A stretch of 64,000 nt of DNA from Geminicoccus roseus DSM 18922 (GCF_000427665.1 NZ_KE386572.1:496001-560000); one strand, 5' to 3'. Shown: positions 26,223 through 35,867, counted from the first letter of the stretch. Program-made: numbers and translations. The notes: a model not told the origin generated them from the sequence alone.

Positions 26223-26689
26223 CGCGCGGTCATGAACACCTTCCAGCTGCCGTCCTCGGTCAGCACCGAGGAGGTCATCACCCGCTGATCGGGGCCATCG
26301 AACGTGATGCTGTCGCGATAGGTCGCCGTTCCGGCAGGATCGGCGAAGGACGGGCCTTCGACCTCCAGCACCAGCGTCTTCCCGTCCGGCTCCAGCCATC
26401 CCTTCGTGTAGACGCAGTGCCAGCTCATCATCGAGCCGACCCAGCTGCCGACATAGCGTTCCTGCCGGATGTCGTAGCCGATGGTCAGCAGGGTGGTGGC
26501 GGGTCCGCCCCCCGGCACCTCCCCCTGCCCCTCGGCGACCACCCAGAACCCGCCCAGCGACCGCACCGTCTCGATGCCGCTCGCCTTGGACGGCGGCTGG
26601 CCGTCGCCCATGTCGGCCTCCGCCTCGTAGCTCCACGCGCCCACGAACTGCTGCAGCCATTCGTGCTGCGGTTGCAGGGTCTCGTTCAT
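26204..26689 (-). CDS. DUF1579-like protein
   Basis: A 161-residue soluble protein with the DUF1579 pattern: an N-terminal HEWLQQFVGAWSYEAEADMG, a middle LLTIGYDIRQERYVGSWVGSMM and a strand-rich C terminus with DGSWKVFMTARY. The fold is probably a calycin-like beta barrel; function unknown. AAGGAGA lies eight bases before the ATG. Tail-to-tail overlap of 19 bp with the MFS gene. Confidence 0.8.
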   Translation of the reverse strand: MNETLQPQHEWLQQFVGAWSYEAEADMGDGQPPSKASGIETVRSLGGFWVVAEGQGEVPGGGPATTLLTIGYDIRQERYVGSWVGSMMSWHCVYTKGWLEPDGKTLVLEVEGPSFADPAGTATYRDSITFDGPDQRVMTSSVLTEDGSWKVFMTARYRRTG

Positions 26690-26863
26690 CGCCGTCTCCT
26701 TGGCTTGGCCCGGTCGTGCGCGGCAGGATCTACAGTGGGAAAATGCCAACCGTCCAGTTAAGTATCGTCAGGGTTCGACCGCCCTCGCTCGGAACCCTGC
26801 GCCGGCCGGTCCACCCGGTAGTGGCGCCGGCACCGCGCCTCGTGCTAGACGCCGCGCATCTTC

Positions 26864-28477
26864 ATGCTGGGACCCAGACCCTTGGACCTCGACCAGAGCA
26901 GGAACGGAGGCGGGCTTGCCGCCGACGTGGCGCGCAGGCGTACCTTCGCCATCATCAGCCATCCCGACGCCGGCAAGACGACCCTCACCGAGAAGCTCCT
27001 GCTGTTCGGCGGCGCCATCCATCTCGCCGGCGAGGTCAAGGCCAAGGGCGAGCGGCGGCGCGCCCGCTCGGACTGGATGCGGATCGAGCAGCAGCGCGGC
27101 ATCTCGGTCACCACCTCGGTGATGACCTTCGAGTATGGCGGGCACACCTTCAACCTGCTGGATACGCCGGGCCACGAGGACTTCTCGGAGGACACCTACC
27201 GCACGCTCACCGCGGTCGATTCGGCGGTCATGGTGATCGACGCGGCCAAGGGCATCGAGGCGCAGACGCTGAAGCTGTTCGAGGTCTGTCGCATGCGCGA
27301 CGTCCCGATCATGACCTTCATCAACAAGATGGATCGCGAGACCCAGGACCCGCTCGACCTGCTGGACGAGATCTCCTCCAAGCTGGCGCTGGACGTCACT
27401 CCGGCCAACTGGCCGATCGGCATGGGCCAGAGCTTCCGCGGCGTCTGGTCGGTCTGGGACGACCGGGCGCTGCTGATGCGGCCGGACGCCAACGGCCGCG
27501 ACGTCGAGGAGGTGGTGGGCGACAACGCCCTGCGCGACCGGGTCGACCCGGCGGTGCTGGCGGCGTTCGAGGAGCAGCGCGAGCTGGCCCAGGGGGCTTT
27601 GCCCGAGTTCGACCTGCAGAGCTACCGCGAGGGCCATCTCACCCCGGTGTTCTTCGGCTCGGCGCTGCGCAATTTTGGCGTGCGGGCCCTGCTCGACGCC
27701 CTGGGCGCCCACGCCCCCCCGCCCCGCGCGCAGAGCGCCGGCGAGGCCGAGGTCGAGCCGGACCGCAGCGACGTGTCCGGCTTCGTGTTCAAGATCCAGG
27801 CCAACATGGACCCCAAGCACCGCGACCGGGTGGCGTTCATGCGGGTCTGCTCCGGGCGCTTCCGCCGCGGCATGCGCCTGGCCCCGGTCCGCACCGGCAA
27901 GCCGCTGACGATCTCGGCGCCGATCTTCTTCTTCGCCCAGGACCGCGCCATCGCCGAGGAGGCGGTGGCCGGCGACGTGATCGGCATCCCCAACCACGGG
28001 GCGCTGCGGGTCGGCGACACGCTGACCGAGGGCGCGCCGATCCGCTTCACCGGCCTGCCGAACTTCGCCCCGGAAATTCTGATGCGGGTGGTGCTGGACG
28101 ACCCGATGAAGGCCAAGCACCTGCAAAAGGCCCTGGGCGACCTCGCCGAGGAGGGCGTCACCCAGGTGTTCAAGCCGATGCTGGGGGCGGGCTTCATCGT
28201 GGGCGTGGTCGGTGCCCTGCAGCTGGACGTGCTGCGCGCCCGGCTGGACGCCGAGTACGGCCTGCCGGTCCGCTTCGACGACGCGCCGTTCATCACCGCG
28301 CGCTGGGTCGACGGCGAGCGCTCGGTGCTCGACCAGTTCGTGCGCACCAAGTCGGCCAGCCTCGCCGAGGACCGCGACGGCAACCCCGTCTACATGGCGC
28401 GCAACAACTGGGACCTGAACCGGGTCAGGGACGACCATCCGAAGCTGAGCTTCACCGCGACCCGCGAGCGTAGCTGA
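26864..28477 (+). CDS. prfC: Peptide chain release factor 3
   Basis: A 537-residue translational GTPase that removes RF1/RF2 from the ribosome after termination. G motifs are intact: SHPDAGKTT (G1), RGISVTTSVMTF (G2), DTPGHEDFSEDTYRTLTAVD (G3) and NKMDRE (G4). SEDTYRTL is typical of RF3 rather than EF-G. Domains II and III follow (SGFVFKIQANMDP; VVGALQLDVL). The ATG at 26864 lacks a strong ribosome site, and the first 20 residues are extra, so a TTG at 26882 is an alternative. Confidence 0.95.
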   Translation: MLGPRPLDLDQSRNGGGLAADVARRRTFAIISHPDAGKTTLTEKLLLFGGAIHLAGEVKAKGERRRARSDWMRIEQQRGISVTTSVMTFEYGGHTFNLLDTPGHEDFSEDTYRTLTAVDSAVMVIDAAKGIEAQTLKLFEVCRMRDVPIMTFINKMDRETQDPLDLLDEISSKLALDVTPANWPIGMGQSFRGVWSVWDDRALLMRPDANGRDVEEVVGDNALRDRVDPAVLAAFEEQRELAQGALPEFDLQSYREGHLTPVFFGSALRNFGVRALLDALGAHAPPPRAQSAGEAEVEPDRSDVSGFVFKIQANMDPKHRDRVAFMRVCSGRFRRGMRLAPVRTGKPLTISAPIFFFAQDRAIAEEAVAGDVIGIPNHGALRVGDTLTEGAPIRFTGLPNFAPEILMRVVLDDPMKAKHLQKALGDLAEEGVTQVFKPMLGAGFIVGVVGALQLDVLRARLDAEYGLPVRFDDAPFITARWVDGERSVLDQFVRTKSASLAEDRDGNPVYMARNNWDLNRVRDDHPKLSFTATRERS

Positions 28478-28484
28478 AGCAGCC

Positions 28485-28512
28485 GCACTGCCCCTGGGTC
28501 CGGGGGCGGTGC
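28485..28512. terminator. Possible hairpin terminator between convergent genes
   Basis: A 10-bp stem with one G-T pair (GCACTGCCCC against GGGGCGGTGC) around an 8-base loop lies just after prfC and before the end of the minus-strand membrane protein gene. There is no clear T run, so termination strength is doubtful. Confidence 0.35.
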
Positions 28513-28526
28513 CATGCGGCCCGGGC

Positions 28527-29282
28527 TCAGCGTGCCGGCAGCGCCGCCTCGCCTTGCGTGAGCGCCTTCCAGGACCAGGCGAGCAGCCCGCTGGTCAGCG
28601 CGATGAACAGGAGGGTCAGCGCGTGGCCGACCACCTTGAGCGACGGGTGGTCGGCCAGGGCGGCGCCCGGATCCACCGCCATGATCGCGGTGCCGATCGG
28701 GATCACCAGGAGCAGCGTCACCACGTAGCCCGAGACGGCCACCAGCAGGAACGCCGCCAGGAGGCGCCACCAGCTGCCCTGCCCGGCCTCCCAGCCGGCC
28801 TGCAGCTTGGAGCCGTCCCGCTCGATCGCCACCGGCACGAACACCAGCGCCAGCCGGACCACGAACGGGACGGCGATCACCACCGCCGCGATCTTGGCCA
28901 GCCCGACATAGGTCGAGTCCTGGCCGAGCACCGCATAGGCGATCGCCGGCGCGGCCGGCAGCGCCGCCAGCACGATCAGGACCGGGTTCCACAGGAGATA
29001 GCGGATGGCGCCGCCATTGACGGGCGCCGGGCCGCGGCGGCGCTCCTCCAGCAGCACGTGGCGGATCCAGGCCCGCGCCACCACCAGCCCGGCCAGATAG
29101 GCGATCGCCGTCTCGATGCCGCCATACCAGGGATCGCCGGCCTGGCCGAGCGCGGGGGCCAGGGCGGCCATGCCGATCGGGATCAGGAACCACAGCCCGC
29201 CCAGGCGCAGCAGGTCGAACTTGTGGCGGATCAGATGCAGCCAGGCGAGCCCGACGACCCGATAGACCGGCAGCTTGTGCAA
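28527..29282 (-). CDS. Multi-pass membrane protein (second tandem paralogue)
   Basis: A 251-residue inner-membrane protein with about six hydrophobic segments. A TTG start at 29282 is chosen because AAGAGG precedes it by about six bases and it gives the N terminus LHKLPVYRVVGLAWLHLIRHKFDLL, matching the layout of the upstream neighbour. Shared features with that neighbour are an amphipathic N-terminal helix, a (V/I)NGxx(I/V)RYxL motif before a membrane segment, and an AWExGxxxxWRLL-like motif later. The pair looks like diverged duplicates. No transport or enzyme motif recognised. Only 13 bp separate it from the upstream gene. Confidence 0.72.
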   Translation of the reverse strand: MHKLPVYRVVGLAWLHLIRHKFDLLRLGGLWFLIPIGMAALAPALGQAGDPWYGGIETAIAYLAGLVVARAWIRHVLLEERRRGPAPVNGGAIRYLLWNPVLIVLAALPAAPAIAYAVLGQDSTYVGLAKIAAVVIAVPFVVRLALVFVPVAIERDGSKLQAGWEAGQGSWWRLLAAFLLVAVSGYVVTLLLVIPIGTAIMAVDPGAALADHPSLKVVGHALTLLFIALTSGLLAWSWKALTQGEAALPAR

Positions 29283-29295
29283 GATGGGCCTCTTC

Positions 29296-30093
29296 TTAAG
29301 CGGACGTGCTGGCCGCCGGCTGTTCCGGCTGGGACAGGCGGCGCCAGGTGAGGGAGAAGTAGATCGCGAGGAGGCAGGCCTCGAGCAGGTCGGTGAGCAG
29401 CGCCACCGCCTGGGGCAGGTTCTGCAGGATCGGCACGCCGGCAAAGCCGCCGCCCACCAGGAGCAGCAGCAGGGTGCTGCCGATCATCACCGGCGCCAGG
29501 AGGATGATGGCGCCCAGCAGCAGGCGGAAGCCCTGGTTGCGGGTGCGGTCCCAGGCTTCGGAGAAGCTGCCCTTGAGGTCCAGGGCGGTGGCCGGCAGGA
29601 TCGGATGGAGCCGGCAGATCACCAGCAGCATCGCCAGCATGCTGGGCAGCAGGGCCAGCTGCAGGGACGCCATGCCGCCCCCGCCGATGGACAGGGCGAT
29701 CACGACGATCACCACCACCGGCAGCATCGACGCCATCAGCACCCCCAGCATCCGCAGCGCGTAGCGGACGCTGCGCCCGTTGATCGGCACCAGCGACGGC
29801 ACCGGCTCGTCCAGCAGCACCGCCCGGTGCAGGGAGACCGAGACGGCCGCCAGCACCAGGGCCTCGGCGAGCTTGAGGACGATCAGTCCGCCCATGCCGG
29901 CCGGCAGGGCGAAGGCTTCCGGGTCGGCGCCGGGCTCGGGCAGGTCGACCGGGCCCATCATGCCGCGCGCCACCACGGAAACCAGGAGCAGGAGCACGAA
30001 CCACAGGCTGCAGGCCTCGCTCAAGGCACGGCGCCGGTCGAGGAGGAGCGCCCAGCACTCGCGGACGATGTCGTGCACGGCGAGAGGTTGCAT
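29296..30093 (-). CDS. Multi-pass membrane protein (first tandem paralogue)
   Basis: A 265-residue inner-membrane protein with about six hydrophobic segments, beginning MQPLAVHDIVRECWALLLDRRRAL. The motif PINGRSVRYALRMLG and the later GSFSEAWDRTRNQGFRLLLGA parallel the downstream paralogue. The general pattern resembles YciC-like/DUF-type integral membrane proteins of unknown function. GGAGC lies upstream of the ATG at 30093. It is divergent from the DUF4139 gene. Confidence 0.75.
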   Translation of the reverse strand: MQPLAVHDIVRECWALLLDRRRALSEACSLWFVLLLLVSVVARGMMGPVDLPEPGADPEAFALPAGMGGLIVLKLAEALVLAAVSVSLHRAVLLDEPVPSLVPINGRSVRYALRMLGVLMASMLPVVVIVVIALSIGGGGMASLQLALLPSMLAMLLVICRLHPILPATALDLKGSFSEAWDRTRNQGFRLLLGAIILLAPVMIGSTLLLLLVGGGFAGVPILQNLPQAVALLTDLLEACLLAIYFSLTWRRLSQPEQPAASTSA

Positions 30094-30253
30094 CAACAAG
30101 CTGCTCCGATGTCCGCGGTGGTACCGGACCCTGAATGGATGTGCCGGGAGCGATGGCGCCTGCCCGGTCCGGGGATCCCGATTCCGACGTGGCACCGGTC
30201 GCCAGGACGAGGCAAGCTGGATATAGGGAGCAGGTCGCCTGGGAGGAACCGTC

Positions 30254-32254
30254 ATGCCCGCTCGATCGTCGCTTCGGCCGCGTTTTGCGTCGTTCCTGGC
30301 CGGGCTGTTGCTGGCATCGGCGAGCTTTCCGGTCGCGGCGGCGGACCTGCCGGAGCTGGAGCGGGTGGTCATGTCCACCAGCGGCATGGGCTGGCTGGGC
30401 TTTCGCGCCATGACCGGCCCGCAGGGCGCGGTGCCGCTGGACCTGCCGGCCAGCCAGCTCGACGACGCGCTCAAGAGCCTGACGGTCACCGCGGCATCGC
30501 CGGATGCCCGGCTGGAGCTCCAGCAGGTGACCATCGGCGGACGCGGCGTCCTGGCCGATCCGTTCCAGGGCACGCCGCTGCGGCCGGACGACCTGCTCAG
30601 CCTGACCAGCCTCCTGGAGCGGATGCGCGGCGCCAACGTCGAGATCGAGGACGATTTCGAGGAGGAGGACCGGATCACCGGACGGGTCATCGGGGTCGAG
30701 TCACGCTTAACCGGCGAGGACGGCGCCGTGGTCGAACACCCTTATCTGATGCTCTCGACCGAGGATGGCCTGGTGGCGATCGACCTGAACGAGGCCGATG
30801 CCATTCAGTTCGACGATCCGGCCGCCCAGGATGCGCTGGAGAAGGTGCTGGTGCGCAGCGCCCAGACCCGCAGCGACGAGCGGCGCACGCTGGAGATCCT
30901 CACCGATGCCGCGCCGGACACCGAGGTCGAGCTTGGGCTCCTGGTGGAGACCCCGGTCTGGAAACCGACCTGGCGGCTGATCCTGGACAAGGACAATGCG
31001 CGCATCCAGGGCTGGGCGGTGGTGGAGAACCGTACCGGCCAGGACTGGAGCGAGGTGCAGCTCACCCTGACCGATGGCGACGCCCGCACCCTGCGCCAGG
31101 AACTGACCCGCGCCTGGTATGTCGAGCGGGAGACCGTCCCGGTGGTCGACCAGGGGAACGGGCCACTTCCGCTGGCCGAGGGCTTGCTGGCGCGCAACAA
31201 GGCGCAGGCGGCGCCGCAGATGGCGGCCATGGCCGCCGAATTCGGTGATGAGTTCGCGCCGGCTCCGGTGACCGAGGCGGCCGGCACCGAGGCCGACCTG
31301 GCGACGACCTTCACGATCAAGGCGCCGGTCGACGTCGCCGACGACGGCAGCGTGATGGTGCCGCTCCTGGACCGGCGGCTCGATGCGACCAGGATCGCCT
31401 TCGTGCCGGCTGGCGGCAGCGGCGGCGCTCCGGACGCCGCTATCCTCCTGCGCAACGACACCGGCACCTCCCTGCCGAGCGGGATCGTGACGGTGCTGGA
31501 TTCCGGCGACGCGGCGGCGCCAGTCCATGTCGGCGATGCCGTGATGCCGCTGGTCCCGGCCGATGCGGAGCGGCGCCTGACCTTTGGGGCCGACCGCAAG
31601 ATCACGTATGCGATCGAGCAGGACGACAGCCGCGAGATCCGCTCGCTGGCCATCGCCAACGGCATGGTCACGCTGCGGATCGCCGAACGGCAGGAACGGC
31701 GCTGGCGCTTCGAGAGCGACGACAGCCAGCCGCGCCGGATCGAGGTGCAGGCCTGGGCGCAACCGGGGACCCAGACGGCCGGCCAGACGGAAGCCAGGCG
31801 CCAGGGCGAGTTTTGGTATGTGGACGGCCAGCTGCCGGCCATGGGCGAGACCTCGCTGCGCCTCATCACCGAGCGCCCGGTCGAGGAACAGTTCGTGCTG
31901 AGCGACGCCAAGACGCTGGGCACGCTTTTGGCCTCGCGCGGCCTGGAGGTGCCCGACGCCTGGGTGCCGAAGATCGAGGAGATCTCCCGGCTTTCGGCCA
32001 GGCGGGCGGAGGCGGAGCAGACCCTGGCCAGGCTCGCCGAGGAGCGCGGCGCCATCGTCGCCGAGCAGAACCGGCTCCGTGCCAACCTGGAATCGGTCTC
32101 TGAGGCCGGACCGCTGCGCGAGCGCTGGCTGGCCGGGCTGGCCGAGCAGGAAGACCGGCTTGCGGCGCTGCAGGACGAACGGCAGCAGGCCACCCGGGAG
32201 CGCGACCAGGCAGCCGACGCGCTGCGCGCGGTCGTCGCCGAGCTCGCGCGATGA
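30254..32254 (+). CDS. Exported DUF4139-domain protein
   Basis: A 666-residue exported protein with a signal peptide (about 1-30, ending VAAAD). The middle holds the DUF4139 pattern (ELGLLVETPVWKPTWRLIL; GWAVVENRTGQDWSEVQLTL), which in other proteins forms a beta-rich surface or assembly domain, and the C-terminal 100 residues are a strong coiled coil (ISRLSARRAEAEQTLARLAE onward). Role unknown; probably periplasmic. It overlaps the Crp/Fnr-type regulator gene by 4 bp, an odd pairing that suggests the regulator responds to the same condition. Confidence 0.78.
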   Translation: MPARSSLRPRFASFLAGLLLASASFPVAAADLPELERVVMSTSGMGWLGFRAMTGPQGAVPLDLPASQLDDALKSLTVTAASPDARLELQQVTIGGRGVLADPFQGTPLRPDDLLSLTSLLERMRGANVEIEDDFEEEDRITGRVIGVESRLTGEDGAVVEHPYLMLSTEDGLVAIDLNEADAIQFDDPAAQDALEKVLVRSAQTRSDERRTLEILTDAAPDTEVELGLLVETPVWKPTWRLILDKDNARIQGWAVVENRTGQDWSEVQLTLTDGDARTLRQELTRAWYVERETVPVVDQGNGPLPLAEGLLARNKAQAAPQMAAMAAEFGDEFAPAPVTEAAGTEADLATTFTIKAPVDVADDGSVMVPLLDRRLDATRIAFVPAGGSGGAPDAAILLRNDTGTSLPSGIVTVLDSGDAAAPVHVGDAVMPLVPADAERRLTFGADRKITYAIEQDDSREIRSLAIANGMVTLRIAERQERRWRFESDDSQPRRIEVQAWAQPGTQTAGQTEARRQGEFWYVDGQLPAMGETSLRLITERPVEEQFVLSDAKTLGTLLASRGLEVPDAWVPKIEEISRLSARRAEAEQTLARLAEERGAIVAEQNRLRANLESVSEAGPLRERWLAGLAEQEDRLAALQDERQQATRERDQAADALRAVVAELAR

Positions 32255-32988
32255 CCGCGCCTGCGGGGAACCGCCCGGACCGGCTGGCGCTCGCCCGCGA
32301 CGCGCTCGCCGACAGCGACGTGTTCGGCGCCCTCTATGATGAGGACATCGAGAAGCTGATGCCGCTCGGCCGGCTGGTCCACGTGCCGGCAGGGCGCACC
32401 GTGTTCCAGAAGGGCGACCCCGGCGACTGCCTGATGATCGTGGTGTCCGGCCGGATCCGGATCGGCACGGTCGGCCTGGACGGCCGCGAGGTGATGCTGA
32501 ACCTGGTCGAGACCGCCGAGGTGTTCGGCGAGATCGGCGTGCTTGACGGCAAGCCGCGCTCGGCCGACGCCACGGCGCTCACCGAGTGCGAGCTGTTCGT
32601 GCTCGACCGCGCCCGGATGATCGAGTTCCTGGAGCGGCATCCCGACGTCGCGATCCGCCTGATCGGCATCCTGTGCGAGCGGCTGCGCCATTCCACCGAG
32701 CTGATCGAGGACACCATGCTGCTCGGCATGGAGCAGCGGGTCGCCAAGACCCTGCTGCGGATCGGCCGGCGCTACGGGATCGAGAAGAACGGGATCGTGC
32801 GGATCGAGAACGGGCTGAGCCAGCGCGACCTGGGCTCGTTTGCGGGGCTGGCGCGCGAGAACGTCAACCGGCAGATGCGCTCCTTCAAGGAACGCGGCCT
32901 GATCGAGGTCGATCATGGCGTGATCACCCTGAAGAACGTCCCGGCCCTGCAGGCGATCGCTACCCCCGACGGCGCGTCGAACGGCTGA
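32251..32988 (+). CDS. Crp/Fnr-family transcriptional regulator
   Basis: A 245-residue regulator. The cyclic-nucleotide-binding-like domain (about 28-145) has [22 protein letters not shown] and [19 protein letters not shown]; the last segment keeps the Arg-Ser-Ala pattern of a cAMP pocket (RSADA). The C-terminal winged helix (about 185-225) has [21 protein letters not shown]. There is no FNR-type Cys cluster. Start ATG overlaps the preceding stop (ATGA). A receptor-type adenylate cyclase is encoded at 47.7 kb, so cAMP sensing is conceivable. Confidence 0.9.
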   Translation: MTAPAGNRPDRLALARDALADSDVFGALYDEDIEKLMPLGRLVHVPAGRTVFQKGDPGDCLMIVVSGRIRIGTVGLDGREVMLNLVETAEVFGEIGVLDGKPRSADATALTECELFVLDRARMIEFLERHPDVAIRLIGILCERLRHSTELIEDTMLLGMEQRVAKTLLRIGRRYGIEKNGIVRIENGLSQRDLGSFAGLARENVNRQMRSFKERGLIEVDHGVITLKNVPALQAIATPDGASNG

Positions 32989-33100
32989 CGGGGCGGGAGC
33001 CGGCCGGAACCGCTTCATCCCAGCCTCGTTGTCCCGTGCAGTAGGCGGCGACGCTCCTTGCTCGGCCTGGATCGTCCCGCAAGAGCAACGGGAGATCGGC

Positions 33101-34270
33101 ATGCGAGCGCTTTGCTGGCACGGCAAGCAGGACATCCGCTGCGACACGGTTCCAGACCCCAAGATCGAGGACCCGCGCGACGCAATCATCAAGGTCTCGA
33201 GCTGCGCGATCTGCGGCTCGGATCTGCATCTGTTCGACGGGTTCATGCCCGGCATGGAGTCCGGCGACATCCTCGGCCACGAGTTCATGGGCGAGGTGAT
33301 GGAGGTCGGCTCGGAGAACAAGAAGCTCAAGGTCGGCGACCGGGTCGTGGTGCCGTTCACCATCTGCTGCGGCGAGTGCGACCAGTGCCGGCGCGGCAAT
33401 TTCTCGGTGTGCGAGCGCAGCAACCGCAACAAGGACGTGGCCGACAAGCTGTTCGGCCACACCACCGCCGGCCTGTACGGCTATACCCACCTGACCGGCG
33501 GCTATGCCGGCGGCCAGGCCGAATACGTGCGCGTCCCCTATGCCGACGTGACCCCGGTGAAGGTGCCGAACTCGCTCAGCGACGAGCAGGTCCTGTTCCT
33601 CAGCGACATCCTTCCGACCGGCTGGCAGGCTGCGGTGCAGTGCGACATTGAGCCGACCGACACGGTCGCTGTCTGGGGTTGCGGGCCCGTCGGCCAGTTC
33701 GCGATCCGCAGCGCCGTGCTGCTGGGCGCCAAGCAGGTGATCGCGATCGACAACGTGCCCGAGCGCCTCGCCATGGCGAAGGCCGGCGGCGCCATCACGA
33801 TCAACTTCGACGAGGAGAGCACGGTCGAGCGGCTCAACGACCTCACCTTTGGCAAGGGCCCGGAGAAGTGCATCGACGCGGTGGGCATGGAGGCGCACGC
33901 CTCCGCCACCGTCGATTCCATGTACGACCGGGCCAAGCAGGCGGTGATGCTGGAAAGCGACCGGCCGCACGTCCTGCGCGAGATGATGTATGTCTGCCGC
34001 CCGGCCGGCGTGCTGTCGGTGCCCGGGGTCTATGGCGGGCTGATCGACAAGGTCCCGTTCGGCATGTTCATGAACAAGGGCCTGACCATGCGGACCGGGC
34101 AGACCCACGTGAACCGCTGGACCGACGATCTCCTGCGCCGGATCGAGGAAGGCCAGATCGACCCCAGCTTCGTGATCACCCACACGGTCGGCCTCAAGCA
34201 GGGACCGGAGATGTACAAGACGTTCCGCGACAAGCAGGACGGCTGCATCAAGGTCGTGCTGAAGCCCTGA
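33101..34270 (+). CDS. Zinc-dependent alcohol dehydrogenase (formaldehyde-dehydrogenase-like)
   Basis: A 389-residue medium-chain dehydrogenase. Catalytic ligands Cys38, His60, Glu61 and the complete structural-zinc set (Cys90, Cys93, Cys96, Cys104 in [16 protein letters not shown]) are present, plus the Rossmann motif GCGPVGQFA. The [20 protein letters not shown] start and the long insertion between domains resemble glutathione-independent formaldehyde dehydrogenase-type enzymes. GGGAGA precedes the ATG by five bases. A small membrane protein gene follows by 11 bp, so the two are probably co-transcribed. Confidence 0.9.
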   Translation: MRALCWHGKQDIRCDTVPDPKIEDPRDAIIKVSSCAICGSDLHLFDGFMPGMESGDILGHEFMGEVMEVGSENKKLKVGDRVVVPFTICCGECDQCRRGNFSVCERSNRNKDVADKLFGHTTAGLYGYTHLTGGYAGGQAEYVRVPYADVTPVKVPNSLSDEQVLFLSDILPTGWQAAVQCDIEPTDTVAVWGCGPVGQFAIRSAVLLGAKQVIAIDNVPERLAMAKAGGAITINFDEESTVERLNDLTFGKGPEKCIDAVGMEAHASATVDSMYDRAKQAVMLESDRPHVLREMMYVCRPAGVLSVPGVYGGLIDKVPFGMFMNKGLTMRTGQTHVNRWTDDLLRRIEEGQIDPSFVITHTVGLKQGPEMYKTFRDKQDGCIKVVLKP

Positions 34271-34281
34271 GGAGCAACATC

Positions 34282-34974
34282 ATGCATCGCCATCATGACG
34301 GGTCCTCGCAGCACCTGATCTCCCGCGAGTCGACCCACGCCCTTGCCCAGGGCCTGGGCTGGTTCAGCATCGGGCTGGGGCTGGCGCAACTGCTGGCCCC
34401 GCGCAGGGTCGGCGAGTTCTTAGGCACGGAGGAGCACACGAACGTGATCCAGGCCTGTGGCGCGCGCGAGGTCGCCACCGGCATTGGCATCCTCACCGCC
34501 CAGGATCCGACTCCCTGGTTGTGGGGGCGTGTCGCCGGCGACGCGCTCGACCTGGCGACGCTGGTGCCGGCGGTCCGCGACAATCCCAAGAAGGGCAATG
34601 TCCTGTTCTCGATCGCGGCGGTCGCGGGAATTGCCGCACTGGACCTGATCTGCGTCCAGGAGCTGAACGCGCAGCGGCGGGAACAGCAGTGGCAGCGACG
34701 GCGCCGCTGGATTCCGGACTACAGCAGCCGCAGCGGATTTCCCAAAGGGGTCGAGCAGACCCGCGGAGCTGCCCGCGACTTCGAGGTGCCGCGCGACATG
34801 CGCATCCCCGAAGCCCTGCGCCCCTGGAAGACCGACCGCGGGACCGCCGCGGCTGCGTCACCTAGGTCACCGGGCTCCTTGTCCGCGACCGATACGTCCA
34901 CCCCGGCGCCCAAGCCGCAGATCTCCAGCACCACAGCGTCGCGGGTTGCCGCTCAGACTCAGACCCGGACATAG
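34282..34974 (+). CDS. Membrane protein resembling the N-terminal part of cyclase/dehydrase-type proteins
   Basis: A 230-residue protein. Residues about 20-125 hold three to four hydrophobic segments with the motif GLGWFSIGLGLAQLLAPRRVGEFLG and ACGAREVATGIGIL, which usually precede an SRPBCC (cyclase/dehydrase) domain in longer proteins. Here that domain is absent; instead a basic, proline-rich tail follows (RRRRWIPDYSSRSGFPKG and beyond). GAGGAG lies nine bases before the ATG. Its 3' end overlaps the convergent TIM-barrel gene by 16 bp. Confidence 0.72.
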   Translation: MHRHHDGSSQHLISRESTHALAQGLGWFSIGLGLAQLLAPRRVGEFLGTEEHTNVIQACGAREVATGIGILTAQDPTPWLWGRVAGDALDLATLVPAVRDNPKKGNVLFSIAAVAGIAALDLICVQELNAQRREQQWQRRRRWIPDYSSRSGFPKGVEQTRGAARDFEVPRDMRIPEALRPWKTDRGTAAAASPRSPGSLSATDTSTPAPKPQISSTTASRVAAQTQTRT

Positions 34975-35867
34975 GGGCGCCAGAAGTCCGCCGACTGCTT
35001 CAGCGCCTGGATCACGTTGCTGTCGGTCGGCTCGCGCTCCCGGAACGAGAACTCGAACACCAATTCGTTGTCCTGGCCTCCACCGCGCCGGATCGCTTCC
35101 AGGAGCGGCTCCGGGGTGATCCGGCCGGTGGCGTTGTTCTCCGGCGTGAACGGCCGGTGCCCGCCCTTGTCCATCGAGCTCTGCTTGATGTGGATCACCG
35201 GGCTGTCCGCGGCCAGCGCCTCGGCGATGGCATAGGGGTCGTAGTCGCGGGGATCGGGCGAGGTCACGTCGCCATGGTCGATGTCGGCGCAGATCTTGAA
35301 GGGCAGCGGCATGTCCTGCTCGACCAGCGCCTGGATCCGCCGCGTTTCCGGCAGGGTGTGGCCGAACTCGCGGCGGATCGACATGTGCTCCCACATCAGG
35401 AAGGACAGGCCTCTGTCCTTCGCGCGCTGCGCCAGGTCGCGCCAGTCGTCGATCACCCGCTTCAGCACCGCCTCGCGCCGTGCGTCCTCGGCATCGTCGG
35501 CATAGGTCATGATCGCCAGCAGGGTGCCGGTGCCGCGGGCGCCGAGATCGGCGGAGATGTCGATCCAGGTGGCCAGCCAGTTCTTCCACCATGCGCGCAC
35601 ATCCGGATCCGGATGGCCCAGATGGTTCACCCGCGTGTAGGCGCCGGAGAAGGTCGTGCTGATGGTGGCGCCGTTGGCTTGCAGCGCGCTGTTGTAGCGC
35701 TTGACGAAGCTGGCCTGCAGCGGTGCCGGCCAGGAAGGGTCCAGGAATTCCGGCGTGAGCTGGATGCGGCTCATGCCGATCTCCTGGGCGATCGTACCGA
35801 CCAGGGCCTCCGGCTCGACGATCCGGTTGATCGCGAAGTTCGTGTTCAGCCCGAGCGTGTAGTCCAT
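34959..35867 (-). CDS. Xylose-isomerase-like TIM-barrel epimerase/isomerase
   Basis: A 302-residue sugar-phosphate isomerase/epimerase-type barrel (AP endonuclease 2 fold). Likely metal ligands sit on strand ends: Glu in FLMWEHMSI, Asp/His in CADIDHGDVTS, His in VIHIKQSS and Glu in LVFEFSFRE. Enzymes of this fold epimerise or isomerise ketoses and their phosphates. It is divergent from the polyol transport and catabolism operon (214 bp between) and probably supplies an epimerase step to it. AGGGAG lies upstream of the ATG. In erythritol and threitol pathways a comparable isomerase acts on tetrulose phosphates. Confidence 0.82.
   Translation of the reverse strand: MDYTLGLNTNFAINRIVEPEALVGTIAQEIGMSRIQLTPEFLDPSWPAPLQASFVKRYNSALQANGATISTTFSGAYTRVNHLGHPDPDVRAWWKNWLATWIDISADLGARGTGTLLAIMTYADDAEDARREAVLKRVIDDWRDLAQRAKDRGLSFLMWEHMSIRREFGHTLPETRRIQALVEQDMPLPFKICADIDHGDVTSPDPRDYDPYAIAEALAADSPVIHIKQSSMDKGGHRPFTPENNATGRITPEPLLEAIRRGGGQDNELVFEFSFREREPTDSNVIQALKQSADFWRPYVRV

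Noticed and set aside
30805-33465. An 886-codon open frame on the minus strand
   Set aside because: Antisense to the DUF4139, Crp/Fnr and alcohol dehydrogenase genes; Ser/Arg-rich composition typical of shadow frames.
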